Source: Volutella citrinella (Eukaryota; Ascomycota; Sordariomycetes; Hypocreales; Nectriaceae). From it: a stretch of DNA of 64,000 nucleotides. The stretch spans positions 248,001-312,000 of the forward strand of contig JAWZSP010000008.1 in NCBI GenBank assembly GCA_034401135.1, in the 5' to 3' direction. The notes beneath the pieces were generated by a model that was not told where the DNA came from, ran no database searches, and worked only from the letters and a program-made list of their open reading frames with translations. Below are positions 43,008 to 53,346 of the stretch, piece after piece. Position 1 is the stretch's first letter, and each line of letters opens with the position of its first letter. The translations under genes and the position numbers were made by a program.

Positions 43008-44299
43008 ATGGACAGTTCGTCGACCATGACCACCGGGGAGCCAGAGCAGCAAAGCGGAGAAGGCAATGCGGTCGCTGCAAGGCGCAAAAAGGTCTTCATG
43101 GTACGATTCGCTCCTAGAACTAGTCTTCTGAACAGGATGAATCTCGGTATTACAGAACCTAACGAGTGAACAGGCTTGCATCCGCTGCAGAGATCGCAAG
43201 CTGGGCTGTGATGGAAACCTCCCAGGATGTTCCAGGTGTGCCGACTGTGGCTTGCCCTGTCAGTACTCAGAGACCCGGAAGATGCGAGGCCCTGGAAAGA
43301 AGTAGGACTGGACTCGTCTTTTGATGCTGTTCTCTCACTAATGGGTTTATTCAGGCGCGGCATGTCCTCAGCGCCGGTGTCATCAGAGCCCCAACACACA
43401 CACATTACGCGGCACACCGAGCTCAGAGATGCCCCCAACACAGAATGCGCGATCCAACACTCCAGTTTCAAGCCAAGGGCGGCAATGGGAGACGAAATAA
43501 TGGGAGACGAAATAATGGGCGACGCGTCCCCCGCCACGCTCCATTCAGGCGGCAGTCTCCCGATGCTTCTAAACCCCAGGCGCATGGCTAAGCTTCTTCA
43601 GGACTTGAAAGAAATGGCGCGGGATGAACACAAGTCTCCCGAGGGTTTTGTTTCCCTCCCTCCGCCTGAGGTAATTCGCCAGGTGCTACATTCTACCTTT
43701 GACGAAATCTCCTAACTGTGCCTGATTCTGGACATGCTGACCCTCAACAGGCTGAATGATGAACAGTGTGCGGTCGGAAACAGCCGCCCCGGGAAAAGCA
43801 CTGCGGCATGGGCCATCGTCAGCACCTGGATCGCCATGGCGTGGCACTTGAGGATCGCACTGGGGTCAGAGGGCGAATTTGGCTACATTGTCAAGAGCTA
43901 CTGGCAAAGTGCAGTGCTTGTCCTTCCGAGTCTCATCCTTCAGCCGCCTTCCGCAGATGACATCCGCGCGCTGTTGCTCATGTCTGTGTTTGCGGAATCC
44001 AGTAGCGACAGCGAGGCCTTCATCATGCTAGTCGCTATTGCTGTCAGAAAGATGGAGCGATTGGCGCTCCAGCTTGATAGCCCAGCTGCGGAATTGTATC
44101 TGGAGCTGCGTTCGTTTGCCCGGGTACAAGACAAGAGGGTGTCGGACAAGTTTGGTCTGTCCATGATGATGAGTTCTGCCTCGGTCGAGGTGAGCTGAGA
44201 TCAAGCCCAGCCTGAGAGTGGAGCACATCACAGGCCTGCAGAAAGTTGTATTCCATGTGGCGTTGTGGCCTACCAAAGTCCCTCGTGCTACGCCACTAA
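43008..44299 (+). pseudogene. Decayed Zn2Cys6 transcription factor gene
   Basis: Exons 43008-43100, 43174-43301 and 43355 onward. The DNA-binding cluster CIRCRDRKLGCDGNLPGC then CADCGLPC is complete. The third exon runs to RQVLHSTFDEIS and meets a TAA at 43713-43715. The same frame then continues with LCLILDMLTLNRLND and on to a regulatory-domain-like stretch (AWAIVSTWIAMAWHLRIALG, LLLMSVFAESSSDSEAFIML) until 44198. A further exon after an intron at 44190 (GTGAGC...CACAG) would end at 44299. A CAA to TAA change (CpA to TpA) explains the stop. The whole is also much shorter than normal. An alternative is a real truncated DNA-binding protein of about 230 residues. A 15-bp tandem duplication encodes GDEIMGDEIM at about 43489-43518. 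Confidence 0.6.
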
Positions 44300-44451
44300 C
44301 GACGCACAACATGGCAGGGTCGGCTTACTTAAGATGACACGGCTCCCAGGCTGCAACACGTGGCCATGCGATGATCTTCAGTCACCCGAGCTCCTCTTAG
44401 TTTCCCTTTGCAACAAACTATCGACGTTGAGAGCCACCCAACACATCGACA

Positions 44452-45336
44452 ATGGAGCAGGATGCTCCTCGGGAGCCGGTGCTACTTATCCCGCAATGGG
44501 AGGAGGCAGTTCGGCACTCCAACCTCGACAACTGGCTCTGCTGCGGCGAAGACCAGCAGTCCGTCATGGACGACATTGCCGCCCAGCATGCCCGGCTGTT
44601 TAGCTGGGGCGAAAAGGTTGGTTTCGCCCAGTCACCCAAACAAGGGGAGTCCCGCCAGTTCCACCCAGACCTATACAGCCCTCCCGTCCATATCCGTTTG
44701 GCACAGTTCCTCAGATCATCGGAGCCCCTCGTCCGTGGGACCTTGGCGCAGATGGATGCCTATAGGCCTCAGGGCTCTGCATCAACTGCCAAGAGCAATC
44801 AGCCTCCAAAGCCCAAGCCCACGGGAAGTCTGAAGCTCAAGGCGCGATGGTACCTCAAGGACAAGAAGCAGTTTGAGTTCTTTGCGTCATTTCTCAAAAC
44901 CTACGTCGATGGATTGTTTGCGATATGCTCTGGAACAGATTGGAGCCCGGTCGTGCCTGATGCCGTTGTCATTACAACCCAAGTCGTGCCTTCGTCACCT
45001 CCTGCTGCACCCTCAAATGAAAAGGACAAGGAAGAAGAAGTCAAAGAGAACCCTGGGGAGTCGCTGGAGGTAGCACCACGGCCTCTATCTCCAGTCTCTT
45101 TCAACAGCATCAGAATTGACGTGAGTGATGACGAAAAGGAAGAGCCGAAGCCGGCACGCAATATTTTGACCGAACCGATTCATGGTGATTTCCTGAAAGG
45201 ATTGGTTCAAGTCAATGTCTCAGCTGCCCAGCACCCGGCCTCTGCCACGTTCGACTGGCATGAGCTAGAGAGCGACGACGCCGAGGCCCAACGAGAACTG
45301 GACTACGTGAAGATTGAGCATCCGTCATGGTGTTAG
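44452..45336 (+). CDS. Uncharacterised protein, 294 residues
   Basis: Open single-exon frame with coding-like codon use. The N-terminal part (about 1-105: LIPQWEEAVRHSNLDNWLC, QHARLFSWGEKVGFAQSP, YSPPVHIRLAQFLRSSEP) looks globular. A Lys/Pro-rich linker (110-130), a short conserved-looking block (ARWYLKDKKQFEFFASFLKTYVDGLF, about 131-160, quoted in part) and an acidic, Pro-rich, disordered region follow. I do not recognise a family; the first block is faintly like fungal incompatibility/prion-propagation helical domains, which is weak. A good intron (GTTAGT...TTTACAG, 45331-45380 region) overlaps its stop, so the true C-terminus may differ (ending ...FYHGESR). The next gene begins 50 bp downstream on the same strand. 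Confidence 0.6.
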   Translation: MEQDAPREPVLLIPQWEEAVRHSNLDNWLCCGEDQQSVMDDIAAQHARLFSWGEKVGFAQSPKQGESRQFHPDLYSPPVHIRLAQFLRSSEPLVRGTLAQMDAYRPQGSASTAKSNQPPKPKPTGSLKLKARWYLKDKKQFEFFASFLKTYVDGLFAICSGTDWSPVVPDAVVITTQVVPSSPPAAPSNEKDKEEEVKENPGESLEVAPRPLSPVSFNSIRIDVSDDEKEEPKPARNILTEPIHGDFLKGLVQVNVSAAQHPASATFDWHELESDDAEAQRELDYVKIEHPSWC

Positions 45337-45385
45337 TTCATCTGCCACATGAATCAAGTTTGTTGCTAATTTACAGCTAGCCTTC

Positions 45386-47134
45386 ATGTTTTCTACCACG
45401 GAGAATCGAGGTAAAGATTTGCAGGATGTAGGGACGCGCCAACGCGATTACGGCGCCCAGGAAAGCGAGGTAAGGTCAACTCTTCAAGCGGGAATTGGGA
45501 TATCGCTAATTCGATAATAGGCCAGCCGCAAATACCAAGGACGGCTTCCAGGCACTCGAACAGTCCCCGGCTTTGCTGCCGAGTTGAACTACTGGGCTCT
45601 CAAGACGGACCCGGAGCTCGGGTCCCAATTGTACAAATCCAGTGCAAAGCCTCCGCCTGTGCATGGAGCATTCGAGACAGCCGAGCGGCTGCTTGAGCTA
45701 CAAAGCCGAAAGGACCTGCCACCAGACATGACCAACGAGTCGGCCTATGAGTACATTCAAAGCCTCCTCGGGCTGTGCTGCCAAGAGGGAACAACGCCCG
45801 CCAGCTACGGCCTGCAAGCGCAAGTCAACGATCTGCTGAGGACGGCGAACCGACAAGACATCTTCCCCGAGTACGACCAGTCCGGGTCGTTCCTCGCTGC
45901 GTATGCGGCTGGAACCTACCAGCGCTCAGACCTGCTGCTTCAAATGATTGTAGCTTACGAGCTCAAACTCCGTCTGCAGCTTCTCTCAGACGAAGTCGTT
46001 CCGAACGTCTGCAAGACTGCCGTTGCCGCGATGGAGGTCGCCGAGCGATTCTTTGAAAACATGGAGATCAACCCTTCGCCGCTGGGAAGCCCAATAGACG
46101 AGATTGGCTTGACGACAAAAATCGGCCGCTCGCAGGGTGAGGGACTCGTCCAGTTTGCCACCCTCATGGAATGGCCGGCCTTGGACGAGCTGCGCAAGAA
46201 CATGGAGAATGAGAAGCCCAGACAGGTAAAGGCCAGCCGTGCATCGTATGGTCTTGCAGAATGGATGTCTGGGACAATGATTGGAGGCCAAGGCTTCGTT
46301 CTGGCTGCCATGTATGCGCTGGTGGCAGCCACGCCGAGCCTTGCCAAGCTTGATGCTGGTAAGACCATGGACGAGGGTCTTGTTGTCCAGGGGCGCTCCT
46401 ACTGGCGGTCAAAGACCAACATTGGCCGGGTGCTCGCCGGCATCAAAGGTATGAAGGAGGCCAACGGGTGGATTGGGCCTTGCCCCGTACCGCAAGGAGA
46501 GGGAGAGACGATCGCAGAAGGCTGGTCTAGCGTCTTGCAAGACGATATCCCATTCGCGCGTGTCACCAAGACTCCATCAGCTACAGCAATCGGCTTGTCG
46601 GGTTTGAATTCATCAACGGACAATAAGACCAACGGCACCAAACCAAGAGCCTCGGACGAAATCATATGGGGCTCGCCGATGCCACCTCGCGAGTCTCGTG
46701 CTACCGTCTTGTTCCAGACAATACGACTGACAAAGAGCACTGCAGAGAAGGAGATACAAAAGAACCGTTCCCAGGCCGTCCTGGAACTTATAATTGGCGG
46801 CAGGCCAGCAAGTTTTGCTCTCAAGCACAACCCTTGCTTCGTGGCTGCTCCGCACTGCGTCGATGGACCGCATGCCGTGGATTGTCGGGAGATTCCGATG
46901 TTTGGCAACGTAGTGGACGTGAGCCAGCTGGCCCAGGACGTGCCCAAGGATGACAGGGTGCTCATTATCAACGCCACCGGGCCCACCGAGGGTGAAGTGG
47001 CGGCGAGGGCGTGGTGCGCTCAGCATGGCCACCACGCTGTCGTTGCTAGAGCGGGCGGAGACACATGCTTCACATGCGCGGTTAGGACTGCGGGCGAGAA
47101 TGGGTTGGGCACAGGTTGTTTGATCTGGGTTTGA
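45386..47134 (+). CDS. Uncharacterised protein, 565 residues
   Basis: Exons 45386-45469 and 45521-47134. A short polar first exon (MFSTTENRGKDLQDVG) is followed by a mostly alpha-helical central part (about 60-270) and a C-terminal part with an enzyme-like flavour: VLELIIGGRPASFALKHNPC, VVDVSQLAQDVPKDDRVLII and the end HHAVVARAGGDTCFTCAVR. No signal peptide, no membrane segment, no domain recognised. Codon use is normal, so it is a real gene. It lies 50 bp after the 294-residue gene in the same direction and may belong with it functionally, or the two may be parts of one gene in other species. Confidence 0.75.
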
Positions 47135-47421
47135 ACGTGATGCGACGCTTGGGAGGGGACTCAAGTTCGGAAGGGGAAGCACGGGGTGGCTCCCTAAGCA
47201 TGTATTGACCAGGAACTTGACTAAAGTGGGATGATTTAAATTTGATTTGAACAGAGCAGGGATGAACGAACAAAACGTTGCTCCTACGCCAAGACTCTTG
47301 CAGCTGTCATCCCATGTGCCCACCCATACTGTCTTCTGCCATTGATCGTGCTTCTTGCATCTAGCAACAGCCCTGGTTAGCCATTATGATATTCAGGTGT
47401 TGCGATACCACGAACCCGTAC

Positions 47422-47763
47422 TTATTCCGTATCGCCCGCAGACGCGTCGGGGTACTTGCCATACTTGAGAGCACAGCGTCTTCGGCACTTTTCCGGACCC
47501 CTGGCGCACTTTTTGTTCTTCGCGACCATGCACTGTTGTACCAAGGCGTCGCATTTGTCGTTGCAAGACTTGGCTGAATTCTGGCAGCCGGTTTCGCAAA
47601 TCTGCTGCTGCATGGAGCATGCAATCAGAGTCTGGGCGCCGTTGGCCACGGCTCGCTCGCAACCACGTCGGCCTTTGAGGCAGCCTCTTTCGCAGTGGGA
47701 AGTCGCTGATACAGGGGCCAGAGCGGCCATGAGGACGAGCACAGCGTATTTTTGGAAATGCAT
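47422..47763 (-). CDS. Small secreted cysteine-rich protein (effector-like)
   Basis: 113 residues, no intron. A clear signal peptide (MHFQKYAVLVLMAALAPVSA) is followed by a mature part of about 93 residues with 12 cysteines, many in C-x3-C pairs (CERGC, CETGC, CNDKC, CRRRC). These regularly spaced pairs suggest a helical, disulfide-stapled fold. A TATA-like box (47848-47855, minus) lies about 85 bp upstream. The end KYPDASAGDTE is polar. No named family recognised. A secreted role in host interaction or competition is possible but not shown. Confidence 0.75.
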   Translation of the reverse strand: MHFQKYAVLVLMAALAPVSATSHCERGCLKGRRGCERAVANGAQTLIACSMQQQICETGCQNSAKSCNDKCDALVQQCMVAKNKKCARGPEKCRRRCALKYGKYPDASAGDTE

Positions 47764-47847
47764 TGTGGGTGGTTGGCGAAAGAGAGGGTGAGTCTGTGGT
47801 GTTGAGGACGACGCTATCTACTCCATTGACCTTGTCCCTTTCTGTCC

Positions 47848-47855
47848 CTTATATA
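47848..47855 (-). promoter_or_regulatory. TATA-like box of the 12-Cys secreted protein
   Basis: TATATAAG on the minus strand, 85-92 bp upstream of the ATG at 47763. Confidence 0.5.
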
Positions 47856-48305
47856 TCAGCCATGGCGTTGTCCGCTGAATAGGCACCGCCTCCTACATGA
47901 AAAAAAAAACAAAAAAACAAGTCATTTTGTTGACAGCAATCGGTCCGATGGGGTCAATTGTCTCTGCCACAGTCTATACTTGGTATTGTCTGTCTCGGAA
48001 AGCCGGCCACCATTGGTGATCCACCATCCAAATGCACAGCTGACTGAGGTTAAATGACTGCGGCTGGAGAGTGGATGCCTGTCGCTGGCTCGGACCATCG
48101 CCAGGCTCCCCCGGCAATTCTCTGTTCAGCTGAAGCTGCCCCTGGCCCGCTACCCCGCGCGAGAGGACATCCACAGATTAATCGAGGCTGTCTCATGTCT
48201 CACTTCTCGTCAGCATATTTCCCGCCTCAACTTCCTTCAGCCGCGAACACTCACAAAACGCAAGCTCATACGATTAAAACCTAAAACAGCGATACAGAAA
48301 AGACC
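47856..48305. other. Divergent intergenic stretch
   Basis: Between the secreted protein (minus) and the F-box gene (plus). Holds a poly-A tract at about 47900-47917. Nothing else recognised. Confidence 0.5.
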
Positions 48306-49463
48306 ATGCGTGGCAATGACGTCTACTGCGGTCTCTGCGGCGGGCCGTTTGGCGAACTAGCTTGGAACTCGGACGAAGACTCAGGCAACTACCGTCCCAA
48401 AGTTATTCCCAGTCCCAAGGCGCCGCAACTCAAGTGGCTGGAAGACAGCCGCATCATCGGTGAGCTGTCAGATGAAGACGATCCGCCTCGGGTGTGGCTG
48501 TCTGGTCCAGCGCACTACGGCTTCCATGGCACCATGTCGTTTGAAACGGGCCCGGATCCGTCCAACCTGCCCGAGGAACGCGACATTGGCGTGTAAGCAG
48601 CCCGCCAGCTCCTGCATTCCACCTTGCCTTCATTCCTGTTCGCTTAATTCTCTTGGCGTTTTATCTGACATGCCGTCACCAGGTACGCGTGGGAGGAGGA
48701 TGGCGCCGACTATCCCTTCTCCGTGCCCTTTCATGTCTGCTGCCGTGACATATTCTGCCGCTATCTGGGCATCCCGGTGGACAAGCTCGACAAGAATGTC
48801 TTCTTTGCTGGCCTCCGAAAGCTTGCCGACACGGATATGTTGTACGGGCAATCGCTCGCCATCGACTGGGGCGACATTGACGAGCTGCAAGGCCAGTATT
48901 GGGAAACGTGCGAGGATACCGAGTACTTCGTCTTTGATCCCGTAACCATTCCTCCGCTCGAGGAGGCATACAGGAATCTCCCGAAGCGGGATGACGCAAG
49001 CCAAGACGGCAGACCGCAGGCTACTAGTGTTGCTACATCCCTAGCCTGCAGCATTCAAGGTGACCCCTTCGCAGTCCTTTCGCCAGAGACGCGGTTCCTC
49101 ATCTTACAGCACCTTCCGAACCCAGATGCCGTCTTTTTATTGCGCCAGGCCTCACCCGTGTTTGCCAATATGAAGATGGACAACGCCTTCTGGAAACTAC
49201 GCGTGCAAAACGACATGCCGTGGCTCTGGGATCTCTGGGATCTGCCCGCCGACGAGTTGGCCCGGGTGAACTGGAGAGCCGCGTACCAGATGCTGGACCG
49301 GGCCAGTACGCCATCTGACGGCCATGACTCGAAGATGATTCACGGCTTGTGTAACCGTCGGCGCATCTGGCAGCAGATTTTACCTCAGATTGCGAGGGCG
49401 TTTTACGATGCGATGGACACGCAGGGGAGAGACGGGACGAGAGGAAGAACGACGGAAGAATGA
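48306..49463 (+). CDS. F-box domain protein
   Basis: Exons 48306-48592 and 48683-49463 give 355 residues. It starts MRGNDVYCGLCGGPFG, a short CxxC motif that is common at the start of fungal F-box proteins of unknown target. The F-box-like segment is DPFAVLSPETRFLILQHLPN followed by PDAVFLLRQASPVFANMKMDNAFW (about 245-290), which would bind Skp1 and place the protein in an SCF ubiquitin ligase. The substrate is unknown. The 90-bp intron closes in phase. Confidence 0.85.
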
Positions 49464-49665
49464 GACGGCTCGAGACAGTGATCTACACGCCCTTTTCTTA
49501 TTCATTGGCACAAGCCGTGGCCCGGTTTATATATACAGGTTTGGACACTTTTTCCCATGCCCCGTTGATGAGAATCTGCCGCCGGTTTTGTACAATTTTG
49601 CGACCCTATCTCAACCTAGACATATCTTAAACTCCAATATGCCCAACCGCACACAACTGGGATAC

Positions 49666-50978
49666 TCAAACAACGAGCTTGGCATGCCCATCAGCGGACC
49701 AGTCATAATCCTCCATGTAACTGCAGAGTATTAATATGACGGCTCGGATCGACAGTGAAGCCTCACTCACCACATAATAGCAAAGTATGCATATGCCTCA
49801 GCTGTCTTGGTAGACTTTCCCGGGCCTCTATTGTCGTTAGTCTCACCAGGTATTAATTTCGGCCGCTGGATTGCCAGATTCAAGACGTTTTTGAAGTAGT
49901 CTGCCGTGGCGCCCCTTGTCAGATGAAAAGACTCTTCTTTGACTTCTTGACTTTTACATACATGTAGGCATCGGGATAGACGTTGCCGTCTTTTGTGTCG
50001 ATTCTATTTTTGACACGGGTTGGACCCAGAGCACCTGTCCCATGCTATCGACTGCTTGGGTGTCGAAGACTGCACCGCAACTTATTCAGTCCCCAGTGGG
50101 CGAGTTTAAAGGTCATTATGGATGAGAGCTGGCGTACCCTGGAAGTTGCCTTGTCGGTCCATGCTGCCGTACCAGTGTGCGAATTCGTGAATCATGATTG
50201 TCGTGGCGTCGCGGTATGTGTCGATGTCCGCACCGGAGGTGATTGAAGCCTTGTACGCCACCGGGTTATTCTTGCCCTGGAGGTTGAAGAATAGAGGGCA
50301 GAATACAATAGTGTCGAGCTTGAGCATTGTCACGGCGGTCAACCCAGGCTGATTGCAGACGAGCTTGCCCGTTGGGTTGAAGGGGTGGATCCAGTAACGC
50401 AGCCGGTTATAGTATATGCCCGCTTCTGATGGCTCCAAGCTCACGACATCCGTCAGGTTCTTCCCTGGGTTGTTCGGGGCTGGGTCGTTCCGGTTAATCC
50501 ACGTCCAGTTGTCGCCACACATGATGAGAGGCTTGGGGACGGACCCGCGGAAGCCATGAGGCGGTACGTTTTCAGTGCCGTGCATGGCTTGATACATTCG
50601 GATGAAGACGACTAGGGCAGTTATTAGAAGCAGCTCTTGATCGAAGCAGACGATGTACTCACAGAAAATGTTGCCCACGTCGACATCCGCGTCGTTGAGG
50701 CCTTCTTTAGCGACGGTGACTCCAAAGACGGTGAGGACAGTTCGTGCCAGCTTGTTCCAAGTCGTCAACTCTTTACCTTCGTCTTTAGGCTGGGGTTGGC
50801 GCAATGTCCCTAGGTCATCGACGGCCTTTTCGACGACCTTGATCGCATCTGCATATCTCGCCTCCAAAAAAGCGACCTGCGCCATGGTGCATTTGGGGTC
50901 AATGTCCCATACGTCCACCAGGCGGTTGGCTACAGCGCCGGCGGCTGCCGCGAGCCAGAGGAATCTAGAAATGAGCAT
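49666..50978 (-). CDS. Secreted M35-like (deuterolysin-related) metalloprotease, two apparent 1-nt frame breaks
   Basis: Starts MLISRFLWLAAAAGAVANR (signal peptide). Exons 50978-50663, 50611-50138, 50069-49771 and 49720-49666. The 51-bp first intron is open and a multiple of three. The zinc motif HEFAHWYG (HExxH) lies in exon 2, and the end AYAYFAIMCYMEDYDWS is typical of the M35-like putative-peptidase family. Within exon 3 the reading moves from one frame (QAVDSMGQVLWVQPV) to a second (NRIDTKDGNVYPDAYMY) to a third (SQEVKEESFHLTRGATADYF). Each shift falls in a run of A (about 50008-50012 and 49957-49960) and needs one extra A. With two added bases the total length becomes divisible by three. 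This is either assembly error or a recent pseudogene. Confidence 0.75.
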
Positions 50979-51779
50979 CGTGGGCTTTGGTCTGTGGAGA
51001 GGTCGCGTGCTGGGGTTCGTCAAGGCGTTCGTTCGTCTGGTCGGAGTCGCAATGGATGGGCCTAGTGAATCAGGTGTGCATTGCTTTGTCTGAAGCCAGC
51101 AGGATAGTAACGCCTTGCAAATTATCAAGCGATGCGATCTGAAAAATATTAAAAGAAAGAATCAACACAGCGAATTGAACATTAAAAGACGGGCGGGATG
51201 GGTGAGGTGACGATCAATCCTCCACCTCCAAATATAGCAATTGACGATTGTCCGGCTTTGGGCATGGACGCACTATTTCGGCACCATCCATTCATTTGTC
51301 ATTTGCTGTCAGCCCTGCGCACCAGGGCCACCCACCCAGAGGCGAGCACTGCCCCGTCGGTGCCCAAACCAGCATTACGACGCACTGCACTCGCACTTGG
51401 TGCGGTCCAAGGAGCGAGAAGCCATGGATTAAAAGTGGATGCTGCAGTGGGCCGCGAATCCTTCAGCGCATACAGATCGCAATAGGCTGCGCCCACCGCC
51501 AAGTGGAAGGATCCCGTCTTTTATTAGCGCTGACGGAGCCCCCAAAGTGGCGATGTAGCTCTGTGTTTCATTGTCGCTAGCCCTTGCATACAACACTCGG
51601 CGTTTTTATAGTCTATATTAAACAGGCGAGTGCCATGCCACGTGCTTCCATAATTCTTCCGCGAAAGAAACCATCACCGATGACTGCTCTTCCAGAAGAC
51701 CTGTGCCTCGTTGCAGAGGTATGTAATATCCCGAACTGCTCGGCTTTCGATTTCTATACTGCCTTCATAAATATCTGCC
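50979..51779. other. Intergenic stretch (800 bp)
   Basis: Upstream of the metalloprotease and 3' of the zinc-type oxidoreductase. A short plus-strand start at about 51634 (MPRASIILPRKKPSP) followed by a GTATGT donor-like site at 51720 might be a remnant of a gene; the evidence is too thin to call it. Confidence 0.4.
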
Positions 51780-52912
51780 CTACTTGGCGATCTCGACAAC
51801 CATCTTGGTGCAGCTCACTCCAGCGACAAACCTCTCGATGCCTTCATTGATAGCGCCCAACCCTGTTCCCACGATGGTCGGCTCCGGACTAGGCTTGATG
51901 ATGCCCTTTTCGAGGTTCAATTTCAGCCATGTCCCCAACCAATACCGATACTGTTCGAGCCTCTCACTCTCGACCATCGATGGAACCACAAACACCGTCT
52001 CCATCCCCTCAATGATCTCGGCATCTGGCGGGATAAGGGGTGCTGAGGCAATCTTCCCGTCTTTCCCTTGCAATCTTCTGCATCGAGGAAAGCCTTGAGC
52101 ACGGCCTGGCACGATGCTAGCTGACCAGTAGCAAGGAAGCAGTGTCGAATCACCAGCCCGTCCTCTCTCGCTGCCGAAACGATGGCGTCGACAACACTCG
52201 CATCTTTGTAGTCGAATACGCGATCGCCGCCAAGTGATGCCACGTACTCCTTGTTCGCTGAGCCGGCTGTGGCATATACGGCAGCGAACGAGGAGTTTGG
52301 ATCGTCCCGTAGCACTCGGCCTGTCTGCACACCCATAGTTCCGACACTGGATGAGGCGCCCCAGATTAGTAGAGCTTCTCCTTTCTGCGCCTTGCCGTCC
52401 TTGTCCGCTGCATGGTCCACGGGGGCAGGCACTCCAACTCTAGGTATCCCCAAGGCATCCCAGGCATTGAGCGGCACCTCGCCGGCGACGGGTAGGGTAG
52501 CCGCAACATTCCACGGCATTTCATCATTCGGGAGAGGCAGTGCGTGCTGCCATGGAACTAGGCACCGCTCTTGGAATGCACCGTAGTCGGGATTGCGGCT
52601 CCATGCAAAAGCCGCGTACGCTGCAACACGGGTGATGCCAGGTGTGAAGAATGGTGCTGACCGATCGCCCACAGGAGCCGTGGGGACATCATCTCCGACT
52701 TCGAGCACCAGCCCTGCCATGTCAAAGCCAATGACGGTGGGGTACGCGTGTATGTACAGCCCGGTGTTTCGCATGATCAGGTCTGCCGGGTTCAGGGCAA
52801 CGGACTTGACGGCAATGAGGAGCTCGCCTGGTCCTGGCCTCGGTGTGAGACGGCTTTGGACCTCGAGGGGCTGGCCTTTGGCTGGAGAAACGGCGGCAAG
52901 GTGAGTTGCCAT
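51780..52912 (-). CDS. Medium-chain dehydrogenase / enoyl-reductase-like, one apparent 1-nt frame break
   Basis: MDR-family oxidoreductase of the kind often annotated as zinc-binding dehydrogenase or trans-acting enoyl reductase. It starts MATHLAAVSPAKGQPLEV, with LTPRPGPGELLIAVKSVALN, GFDMAGLVLEVG, VAGEVPLNAWDALG and LLIWGASSSVGTMGVQTGRV (cofactor site). The frame breaks near 52065 within a run of three G (coding strand), after DAEDCKGK. With one added G it continues DGKIASAPLIPPDAEIIEG to the usual end FVAGVSCTKMVVEIAK. No splice donor exists near the break. Like the neighbouring protease, this is either assembly error or early decay. Expected length about 370 residues. Confidence 0.8.
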
Positions 52913-53346
52913 GTTGGGGTGAATGTAATTTGTGTAATTTGCAGTGTCTCCAAAGTCTGCGAGACGCGGCTGTGTCTATGGTGTTGAAGCAAGACAAGCC
53001 TGGTCATATTGAAGATACACGGTGCCTTTTATAGATGCCATGACGGCAGAATCTACTATGACGACTCGCCAATCCCACTTGTCCGTTCAGTGTTGAAGGT
53101 CGGGCTGGAGCAGCATGGCAACGCAAGCCTAAGCCAATCAGAATCGCGTGTATCCGAAGCATGGTTAGCGTCCATAACGCAATTCCGAAAGCAGGTTAGC
53201 GCCTGGGTCCTGTGATGCGACGCTGTTTCGTTAGTGTCGTGAAGCTGATGCTGACCATCGCATTTCAACTTCGGCAGTCAACCACCGTCCTACCCGAGAA
53301 AATACCTCAACAGGAAAGGCTTGCAACGTACCGGGGATACTCAACC
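52913..53346. other. Divergent intergenic stretch
   Basis: Promoter region between the oxidoreductase (minus) and the Zn2Cys6 gene (plus). Nothing recognised. Confidence 0.5.

Noticed and set aside
44452..47134. Single fused gene
   Set aside because: The bridging intron does not join the frames; kept as two genes and reported as a question.
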